In this document: in pieces, positions 58,130 through 64,000 of the stretch
How positions within the stretch are numbered: position 1 is the first letter of the stretch
How the letters are laid out: every line of letters starts with the position of its first letter
Assembly (NCBI GenBank): GCA_035448545.1
Contig: DAOTJE010000019.1
Location: 1 to 64,000 of the forward strand
Length of the DNA: 64,000 nucleotides
Reading direction: 5' to 3'
From: Anaerobaca sp035448545
GTDB taxonomy: Bacteria; Planctomycetota; Phycisphaerae; Sedimentisphaerales; Anaerobacaceae
Notes under the pieces: model-generated
Databases searched by the model: none
Told to the model about the DNA's origin: nothing
Seen by the model: the letters and a program-made list of their open reading frames with translations, nothing else
Made by a program: the position numbers and the translations under genes

Positions 58130-59224
58130 TCAGGTCGGCTGGAGCGACTGGAGGGCGAAACGGTCCGTCATGCCGGCGATGTAGTCGCACACGGCGCGCT
58201 GAAGGCCATGCTCGGGAATGAACCGCTGGAAGTAGCCCGGCATCCGTTCGGGCCGGGCACACAAACGCTCAAACAGCTCGGCTAACAGGTCACTGGCGCG
58301 CTGGGCGTTGCGGATGAGCAGTTCGTGGTGATAGAACCGATCCAGAAGAAATGCCTCCAGCCCTTGCAGCTTGCGGTCACACTCAGGCGACAGTGCAATC
58401 ACGTCGCGTGCCATGGCGCAGGCGTCGTGAGGCGTCCTGATGCCTGCGGCGGCGATGTTGGCGGCGCTGGTATCGATGCAATCGCCGACCAGAGCGTCGA
58501 TGATGGCCTTGGCGATCCGCGTGCGGCGGATCGTCCGGTCCTCGATCGCGTCGGCGCCGATCTGCCGAGTCGCTTCCACGAAAACCTCGATGTGCTGCAT
58601 CTGCTCGCCGTCGAGCAGGTGAGCCTTCATCCCATCCTCCAGATCGTGGCAGTTGTAGGCAATGCGATCGGCCAGGTCGACGATCTGGCCCTCCAGCGTG
58701 CAGTTGGCCTCCGGGAACGCATCGCCCTGCGGCACATCGTAGCGGCTTTTGTGCCTGGCCAGGCCGAGACGGGTCTCATACATGAGATTCAGGCCCCTGA
58801 ACGCCGGGTACGGATGTTCGAGAAGCTCGACGATGCGCAACGACTGCGCGTTGTGCTCAAACCCGCCATACTGCGCCATCAGTCCATTGAGGGCCGCCTC
58901 ACCCGCATGCCCGAACGGCGGATGCCCGAGATCATGCGCCAGGCAGATCGCCTCGGTCAGCGCCTCGTTGAGCCCCAGGGCTTTGGCGATGGTCCGGCCG
59001 ATCTGCGCGACCTCGATGCTGTGCGTCAGACGGGTACGATAGTAGTCGTCGAGCCCCGGCGTGAAGACCTGCGTCTTGCCCTCCAGCCGGCGAAACGCCG
59101 AGCAATGGATGATCCGATCACGGTCCCGCTCGAAGTCCGAGCGGTATCGATGCGGCGCCTCCGCAAACGCCCGCCCCTTGCTGGCCCCCTCCGTCACCGC
59201 GTACGATCGAAGCCCGTCCGTCAT
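58130..59224 (-). CDS. dGTPase-like HD-domain triphosphohydrolase
   Basis: Predicted 364 residues from the ATG at 59224. The HD-domain metal ligands are present: RLTHSIEVAQIG (His68), HDLGHPPFGHAGE (His97-Asp98) and ADRIAYNCHDLEDG. Length and the start YRSDFERDRDRIIHCSAFRRLEGKTQVF fit the deoxyguanosinetriphosphate triphosphohydrolase-like family. The enzyme would cleave dNTPs to nucleosides and triphosphate. The ATG overlaps the stop of the HIT gene. Confidence 0.92.
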   Translation of the reverse strand: MTDGLRSYAVTEGASKGRAFAEAPHRYRSDFERDRDRIIHCSAFRRLEGKTQVFTPGLDDYYRTRLTHSIEVAQIGRTIAKALGLNEALTEAICLAHDLGHPPFGHAGEAALNGLMAQYGGFEHNAQSLRIVELLEHPYPAFRGLNLMYETRLGLARHKSRYDVPQGDAFPEANCTLEGQIVDLADRIAYNCHDLEDGMKAHLLDGEQMQHIEVFVEATRQIGADAIEDRTIRRTRIAKAIIDALVGDCIDTSAANIAAAGIRTPHDACAMARDVIALSPECDRKLQGLEAFLLDRFYHHELLIRNAQRASDLLAELFERLCARPERMPGYFQRFIPEHGLQRAVCDYIAGMTDRFALQSLQPT

Positions 59225-59736
59225 TTCTCCAACCCGGGAAGGCAATGTTCGGCGCTGACGGTTCGGAGTTCCGCCAGCAGGTCGGTCAGCGACTGACTGA
59301 TCACGTCGGTGTCGCTGCACACGCTCATGAAATTCGTGTCGCCGTCCCAGCGCGGCACCACATGGATGTGCAGGTGGCCCGGCAAACCCGCGCCCGCACA
59401 GCGGCCGAAGTTCAACCCCACGTTGAAGCCGTGCGGACGGACGGTCATCGACAACGCACGCTGCGCCTCCCGCACCAGCTTCATCAGCTCGATCATCTCC
59501 TCCTCGGTCGCATCGTCGAGAGCGGCGATGTGCCTGGCGGGCGAGATCAACAAATGCCCGTTGTTGTAGGGAAACCGATTCAGCACAACCAGAGATTTCG
59601 CCGTCCGCCACAGAAGGAGGTTCTCGTCGTCGTCATCGGGGTGCGCGAAGTCGTGGCAGAGAAAACAGCCTTCGCTCTTCTCGAGTCCGCGGATGTATGG
59701 AATGCGCCACGGCGCCCAGATGTTGTTGCGTTCCAC
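59221..59736 (-). CDS. HIT-family hydrolase
   Basis: Predicted 171 residues. The sequence MERNNIWAPWRIPYI with GCFLCHDF (Zn-type Cys residues), VVLNRFPYNNGHLLISPARH and GLPGHLHIHVVPRW (the HxHxH signature) places it in the Fhit/AP4A phosphorylase-like branch of the histidine triad family. These enzymes cleave dinucleoside polyphosphates or nucleotide-linked compounds. Its TGA overlaps the ATG of the dGTPase-like gene, linking both to nucleotide housekeeping. Confidence 0.93.
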   Translation of the reverse strand: MERNNIWAPWRIPYIRGLEKSEGCFLCHDFAHPDDDDENLLLWRTAKSLVVLNRFPYNNGHLLISPARHIAALDDATEEEMIELMKLVREAQRALSMTVRPHGFNVGLNFGRCAGAGLPGHLHIHVVPRWDGDTNFMSVCSDTDVISQSLTDLLAELRTVSAEHCLPGLEK

Positions 59737-59770
59737 GGTGTGATGCCTCCCAATCTCGTGAACATCAGGC

Positions 59771-60769
59771 CTAAGGGGCCAGCAGCTCCGTCGTCAACGT
59801 CTGCTCAATCGTGAGGTGCGGGTCGGCCCGAATCCCCATCGGCGGCAGCGACGCTTTCATCCGCACCATGTACTTCTGGCGGTCCGCGACAACACGGCCG
59901 GCATCCAGATCGAACGACTCCTGACCGGCCCCTTCGAGGGCGAGCAGGCGGTAGCTGCCGAGAAAACCGAAGGTTCCGCTCATTTGAAAACGCCCGGAAT
60001 AAGGGATAGGCCAGTCGGTCGGAGCAGCATCCGCCGGCGAGTAGACGCTGTCGAAGATCGCCAGAGACTTATCCTTGTCGGCGCGAATCTCACTGAACCG
60101 GTACGTAACATCGCGGGCCTTGCGCGCGACCATCGGCAGAGGCACCGGCAGTCTCGACCGCCAAGTCTGGCCAACCGCGATGCCGGAAGCCGGAGCCTCC
60201 ACACTTGATATCGCATCCCACAGGAAGTACTGCCCCGCGACAAAATCCCCGATCATGTCGGGGTCCTTGACGCGTCCGCCGGAAGGCCCGGAGCGAAACG
60301 CCTTCGCGCCCATCTCCTGCACGAGCGCGTCCAGTTCCCTTCGATCGACCATCTTGCCTCGCGGATCAATCGTGAACGAGAAGGTCTTTCCCGCGGCCGA
60401 TTCGGCTGCATCCCCGGCGTATTGGCGCCCGCTGCGCTCCACCGTTACCGACTCACACACGGCACGAATCGTGCTGACCCCGTACGGGTCCACCACCACG
60501 GGCGTGTAGGCGGTCACCATCTCCAGCCGTTCGAATCGCTTCTCGGCCTGGTCCCCTCCGACGGCATTGGGGTCCCAGTCCAGAAGCAGGTCCCGATGCG
60601 AGACGAATCTGTACCGAAGCGTCTGCCCGGGCTGGAAGTCCACGGTCAAGAAGATGCGTCCGCTGTCACGAGAGCTTGGCACCCTGTGCGGAACACCGGC
60701 GCTTCGGCATCCGGCGAAGAGCAGAAGGATCGCAACAAACCTGACCGTGGCGTGGGCTTTCGATACCAT
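59771..60769 (-). CDS. Lipoprotein, paralogue of the upstream neighbour (DUF6263-like)
   Basis: Predicted 332 residues from the ATG at 60769. The signal ends in a lipobox (LLLFAGC). The mature protein starts VDFQPGQTLRYRFVSHRDLLLD and has internal repeats of a beta-rich pattern (SFTIDPRGKMVDRREL, GQTWRSRLPVPLPMV, LLALEGAGQESFDLDAGRVVADRQKYMVRM). This organisation matches DUF6263-type planctomycete lipoproteins and is shared with the next gene upstream, which is a likely tandem duplicate. Function unknown. Confidence 0.7.
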   Translation of the reverse strand: MVSKAHATVRFVAILLLFAGCRSAGVPHRVPSSRDSGRIFLTVDFQPGQTLRYRFVSHRDLLLDWDPNAVGGDQAEKRFERLEMVTAYTPVVVDPYGVSTIRAVCESVTVERSGRQYAGDAAESAAGKTFSFTIDPRGKMVDRRELDALVQEMGAKAFRSGPSGGRVKDPDMIGDFVAGQYFLWDAISSVEAPASGIAVGQTWRSRLPVPLPMVARKARDVTYRFSEIRADKDKSLAIFDSVYSPADAAPTDWPIPYSGRFQMSGTFGFLGSYRLLALEGAGQESFDLDAGRVVADRQKYMVRMKASLPPMGIRADPHLTIEQTLTTELLAP

Positions 60770-60792
60770 GATTCTCTTCTTACGCGGCCGCA

Positions 60793-61887
60793 CTACGGAA
60801 TCCGTTCGAGCCTGTACAACTGGGTTCTGTTCATCCTCACGGCCGCCGGCCGGTCCGCACCATCCTGGACCGCCGCCTGGTCGACCGCTACCCACTCCGT
60901 ATGGAATTGCTCGACATATGTGTCGATGCAGCCCGTGTCCAGATCGAGTTCGAATTGCCCTTCGTAGCTGTCCACGTTGTCGAACATGCCGGCCGGAACA
61001 GTGCTGCTCTGGTCTTCGTGCAACTGCCTGGCCGCAGCGGAGGAAGGAATGCCTTTCATCGTCACGCGTGCGACACGGCCGCCTTCGTCGGCTTCGACTC
61101 GTTCGAGAGTGTAGAGCCGCTCGTACGCCTTGGCGCCCATTCGCCCGAACGACAGGATCGTGACATTGCTCCACGTCTGGCCCGGACGAACGATCTTGCC
61201 TTCCGAGGCCGTCAAAGCCGGGACTTCATGCCGGTCCCGTATCTCCTTGTCGCCGATCAGCTTCAGAGCCGTCTGGTGTTCCGGTGAACCACCTTTGAGC
61301 GAATCGCGGAGCGTCGCAAGGCCCTCGACGGACAAGACAGCCCCCTTCGGCGTCATCTCCACGTGGTAGCTGATGCCGACAAGTTGCGACAGGGGGCTCT
61401 CGCGGTCCGCGTCACGCGAACTGTCGAAATCCAGGACCACCGTTTCTCGCGAGCGGCCCAGATACTTCAGCGTCAGGATCGTGATCTTGAGCATTGCGTT
61501 GCCATCGTCCTGGACGCGATCGACGCGCTGCTCAAACGTGATCTCCACGCGGTTGCCGATCGCACCGCCTCGAAAACTGGACGGCTTGCCCGATTCATCC
61601 CCCTCCCATCGGACGGAGGCTTCGGTTTCCGTAGTCACCCGGTATATGACCGGCCGGTCAGGAACGAACCTGAGGGCCAGATCGATACCGGCTTCGAACG
61701 GCGTCCGGGCGTTGTCCTCATTGCCCGAGGGCTGGTCCGGCACAACCACTGGTTCGACGGCCTGCGTCCGGACGGCTTCGCATGACGAGCCCTGCGGCGC
61801 TCCCGCACTCCCACAGCCCGGCAAGAGCACAACCAGGCAGAACACCATGCCTGTCACAACGACGCAAGTGCCTGTTTCCGGTCCCAT
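60793..61887 (-). CDS. Lipoprotein, DUF6263-like tandem paralogue
   Basis: Predicted 364 residues. The signal has a lipobox (LVVLLPGC). The first domain (IDLALRFVPDRPVIYRVTTETEASV) parallels the start of its downstream neighbour. Later blocks (YHVEMTPKGAVLSVEGLATLRDSL, VRPGQTWSNVTILSFG, FELDLDTGCIDTYVEQFHTEW) are arranged in the same order as in the neighbour (RGKMVDRRELDAL, VGQTWRS, SFDLDAGRV), supporting duplication. Function unknown. Confidence 0.7.
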   Translation of the reverse strand: MGPETGTCVVVTGMVFCLVVLLPGCGSAGAPQGSSCEAVRTQAVEPVVVPDQPSGNEDNARTPFEAGIDLALRFVPDRPVIYRVTTETEASVRWEGDESGKPSSFRGGAIGNRVEITFEQRVDRVQDDGNAMLKITILTLKYLGRSRETVVLDFDSSRDADRESPLSQLVGISYHVEMTPKGAVLSVEGLATLRDSLKGGSPEHQTALKLIGDKEIRDRHEVPALTASEGKIVRPGQTWSNVTILSFGRMGAKAYERLYTLERVEADEGGRVARVTMKGIPSSAAARQLHEDQSSTVPAGMFDNVDSYEGQFELDLDTGCIDTYVEQFHTEWVAVDQAAVQDGADRPAAVRMNRTQLYRLERIP

Positions 61888-62062
61888 TTCGGCCCCTACC
61901 CAAGAGTCGGATCATCGCACAATTCTTCCACTGTGCCCACGAGCCAATTATATGGCCCTCAGCGGACCGGACAACGATTTTTGCTTTATTCATGTCCGCC
62001 TGCGAGCTAAACTTAGGTTCTTTGACCCTCGCTGTTCCTGTTGATGGCTTTGGAGAAAGACA

Positions 62063-63730
62063 ATGAGAAGTGACACCGTCAAAAAGGGCTTTCAGCGGGC
62101 ACCCCATCGCGGGCTGCTTCGCGCGTGCGGGTTGCAGGATGCGGATATCGACAAACCGTTCATCGGCGTGGCCAACAGCTTCTGCGAGGTCGTTCCCGGT
62201 CACGTCCATCTCAACGAAGTGGCCCGCGTAGTGAAGGAGGCGATTCGCCAGGCCGGCGGCGTGCCCTTCGAGTTCAACACGATCGCGGTCTGCGACGGCA
62301 TCGCCATGGGCCATACAGGCATGAAGTACTCGCTGGCTTCGCGTGAGATCGTCGCCGATTCGGTCGAGACGATGGTGCGGGCCCATTGCTTCGACGGGCT
62401 GATCTGCATCCCGAACTGCGATAAGATCATCCCCGGCATGCTCATGGCCGCGGTAAGACTCAACGTCCCGACCCTATTCGTCTCCGGCGGCCCGATGAAG
62501 GCGGGCAAGACCAGGGACGGCAGGATCGTGGACCTGATCAGTATCTTTGAAGGCGTCGCCCAGTTCAACGCCGGTAAAATCAGCGAAGCGGAACTCACGG
62601 AACTCGAATGCGCCGGCTGCCCCACGCAGGGAAGCTGCTCGGGCATGTTCACCGCCAACTCCATGAACTGCCTGTCCGAAGCGATCGGTATGGCCCTGCC
62701 CGGCAACGGGACGATCCTGGCGGTCGATCCGCGCCGACAGGATCTGTACAAAGCCGCAGGCAGGCAGATCGTCGAACTGGTGAAGAAGGACATCAAACCG
62801 CTCGACATCATCAGCGTCCCGTCGATGGACAATGCCCTGGCCCTCGACATGGCCATGGGCGGCTCGACCAACACGGTGCTGCACACGTTGGCCATTGCCA
62901 GCGAAGCGAAGATCAAATACGACTTGGACCGTATCAATACCATCTCCGCCAAGTGCCCGAATATCTGCAAGGTCTCGCCTTCGAGCAAGGTCCACATCGA
63001 GGACGTGGACCGCGCCGGCGGGATCAGTGCCATCCTCAATGAAATCAGCAAGATCCCGAACCTGCTGAACCTCGGCTGCCTTACGGTAACGGGCAAGACG
63101 CTGGGCCAGAACATCGCTGCGGCGAAGATCAAGGACCCGGACGTGATCCACCCGCTCGAGAACGCCTATTCCAAGACGGGCGGCTTGTCGATCCTTCGTG
63201 GCAACCTGGCCCCCAACGGCAGCGTCGTCAAGAGCGCCGGCGTCGCTCCGGCGATGCTGACGCATGTCGGTCCGGCGGTCATCTTCGAGAGTCAGGAAGA
63301 CGCTTGTGAGGGCATCCTGGCCGGCAGGGTCAAGGCCGGCGACGTCGTGGTCATCCGCTACGAAGGCCCCAAGGGCGGGCCGGGGATGCAGGAGATGCTC
63401 AGCCCGACCAGCTACATCATGGGCGCCGGGTTGGGTGAATCGGTCGCGTTGATCACCGATGGGCGGTTCAGCGGCGGCACGCGCGGCGCCTGCATCGGGC
63501 ACGTCAGCCCGGAAGCGGCGGTCGGCGGGCCCATCGGCCTGCTCAAGAACGGCGACGTCATCGAGATCGACATCCCCCACAATACGATCAACGCCAAGCT
63601 GTCCGACGCCGAATGGGCCAAGCGGAAGAAGGCCTGGAAGGCCCCCGAGCCGCGGATCAAAGAAGGCTGCCTGGCCAAGTACGCCGCCATGGCCACCAGC
63701 GCCGACACCGGCGCCGTCCTGAAATGGTAG
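62063..63730 (+). CDS. ilvD: Dihydroxy-acid dehydratase IlvD
   Basis: Predicted 555 residues, the normal length. RSDTVKKGFQRAPHRGLLRACG starts the protein; CDGIAMGHTGMKYSLASREIVADSVETM, GLICIPNCDKIIPGMLMAAVRLNVP and ELECAGCPTQGSCSGMFTANSMNCL supply the cysteines of the Fe-S cluster. GGSTNTVLH, RFSGGTRGACIGHVSPEA and GPIGLLKNGDVIEIDI complete the fold. It catalyses the fourth step of isoleucine/valine synthesis, dehydrating dihydroxy acids. It stands divergent from the lipoprotein pair and is followed by a YkgJ-like gene. Confidence 0.97.
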   Translation: MRSDTVKKGFQRAPHRGLLRACGLQDADIDKPFIGVANSFCEVVPGHVHLNEVARVVKEAIRQAGGVPFEFNTIAVCDGIAMGHTGMKYSLASREIVADSVETMVRAHCFDGLICIPNCDKIIPGMLMAAVRLNVPTLFVSGGPMKAGKTRDGRIVDLISIFEGVAQFNAGKISEAELTELECAGCPTQGSCSGMFTANSMNCLSEAIGMALPGNGTILAVDPRRQDLYKAAGRQIVELVKKDIKPLDIISVPSMDNALALDMAMGGSTNTVLHTLAIASEAKIKYDLDRINTISAKCPNICKVSPSSKVHIEDVDRAGGISAILNEISKIPNLLNLGCLTVTGKTLGQNIAAAKIKDPDVIHPLENAYSKTGGLSILRGNLAPNGSVVKSAGVAPAMLTHVGPAVIFESQEDACEGILAGRVKAGDVVVIRYEGPKGGPGMQEMLSPTSYIMGAGLGESVALITDGRFSGGTRGACIGHVSPEAAVGGPIGLLKNGDVIEIDIPHNTINAKLSDAEWAKRKKAWKAPEPRIKEGCLAKYAAMATSADTGAVLKW

Positions 63731-63748
63731 AGGGATATCCAAGGCATC

Positions 63749-64000
63749 ATGTGCGGGGACGAGCCGACGATAAAATGGTACGCGGCGGGGCTGCACTTCG
63801 AGTGCACCGGGTGCGGGGCATGCTGTTCCGGGCCGGGGGAAGGGTACATCTGGGTGTCGCGGCCGGAGATCGAGCTGATCGCCAGGCACCTGAACATGAC
63901 GCCGGGGCAGCTGCGGCACACGTACCTGCGCCGCGTGGGTCTGCGCCTGACAATCATCGAACACGAGACCACCAAGGACTGTATCTTCCTCCAGAAAATA
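63749..64000 (+). CDS. YkgJ-type cysteine-cluster protein (partial)
   Basis: The ATG at 63749 (AAGG 5 bases upstream) opens a frame of 84 codons that runs off the window. The start GLHFECTGCGACCSGPGEGYIWVS has the CxxCxxCC-type cysteine cluster of YkgJ/UPF0153 proteins, which probably bind zinc or an Fe-S cluster. It follows ilvD by 18 bases and is likely in its operon. The C-terminal part is outside the window. Confidence 0.85.
   Translation, partial: MCGDEPTIKWYAAGLHFECTGCGACCSGPGEGYIWVSRPEIELIARHLNMTPGQLRHTYLRRVGLRLTIIEHETTKDCIFLQKI

Noticed and set aside
62474..63964. A 496-codon minus-strand frame opposite ilvD.
   Set aside because: Fully antisense to the highly conserved ilvD; its composition is typical of a reverse-frame artefact.

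Overview
The window is GC-rich bacterial chromosome with no rRNA, tRNA, CRISPR array, prophage or intact insertion sequence that I can see. Gene content fits a planctomycete, most likely class Phycisphaerae (Sedimentisphaerales-like): Tat-exported sulfatase and Gfo/Idh/MocA proteins, a DUF1080 protein, a very large secreted beta-helix protein, neutral ceramidase-like and DUF4056 proteins, an ECF sigma factor next to a membrane protein, and mreBCD and mraZ/rsmH/ftsI clusters. The taxon is inferred from gene content only.

Layout. 1-2500: tail of an upstream gene, a SpoIIE/RsbU-type phosphatase and a decayed serine hydrolase. 2500-7200 (minus): a frameshifted methyltransferase, a secreted alpha/beta hydrolase and a translationally coupled pair of secreted proteins, one with a DUF6794-like domain. 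7600-13200: sulfatase and DUF2809 protein; a candidate small RNA and a 30-residue membrane peptide; oxidoreductase and carbon-nitrogen hydrolase; a second serine-hydrolase remnant. 13400-18400: HtpX-like protease, DUF1080 protein, a ribbon-helix-helix-like protein, and an ECF sigma/membrane partner pair. 18400-22600 (minus): a carbohydrate locus with a sodium:solute symporter, a DapA/NanA-type aldolase broken in a G8 tract, and a GH130 phosphorylase. 22600-27600: a structured leader and a 1438-residue mosaic secreted protein. 27600-32500: STAS-like and small conserved proteins, GntP permease, PQQ-type propeller, HPF-type ribosome factor, YhcH-type lipoprotein. 32600-45100: secreted propeller-like protein, MarC, GT2, DUF3795 remnant, exported CinA-like protein, DUF4056 lipoprotein, CorA-type transporter, ceramidase-like protein, apolipoprotein N-acyltransferase and HEAT lipoprotein.

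45200-57800 is the cell-envelope core. A coiled-coil membrane protein, a 52-residue membrane protein, mreB, mreC, mreD and a class B PBP2 (mrdA-like) run rightward behind two good sigma70-type promoters. They meet a leftward division cluster (mraZ, a 66-residue ORF, rsmH, a LysM membrane protein, ftsL-like, ftsI-like PBP, a glycosyltransferase) tail to tail with a 4-bp overlap. The mraZ promoter carries GTGG boxes that suggest autoregulation. No rodA, ftsW, murC-G or mraY gene lies in either cluster within the window.

58100-64000: dGTPase-like HD hydrolase and HIT protein (overlapping by 4 bp), two tandem paralogous lipoproteins, ilvD, and the start of a YkgJ-type cysteine-cluster protein.

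The noncoding DNA and even one gene (lnt) carry several short palindromic or tandem dispersed repeats, and at least six genes are frameshifted or decayed. The most interesting items are the in-frame palindromic repeat inside lnt, the LamG-like domain inserted in a beta-helix, the four-hairpin leader at 22852-22938, the sigma/thioredoxin-like pair lacking CxxC, the exported CinA-like protein with a degenerate C-terminal domain, and the CorA-type protein with GMS instead of GMN.
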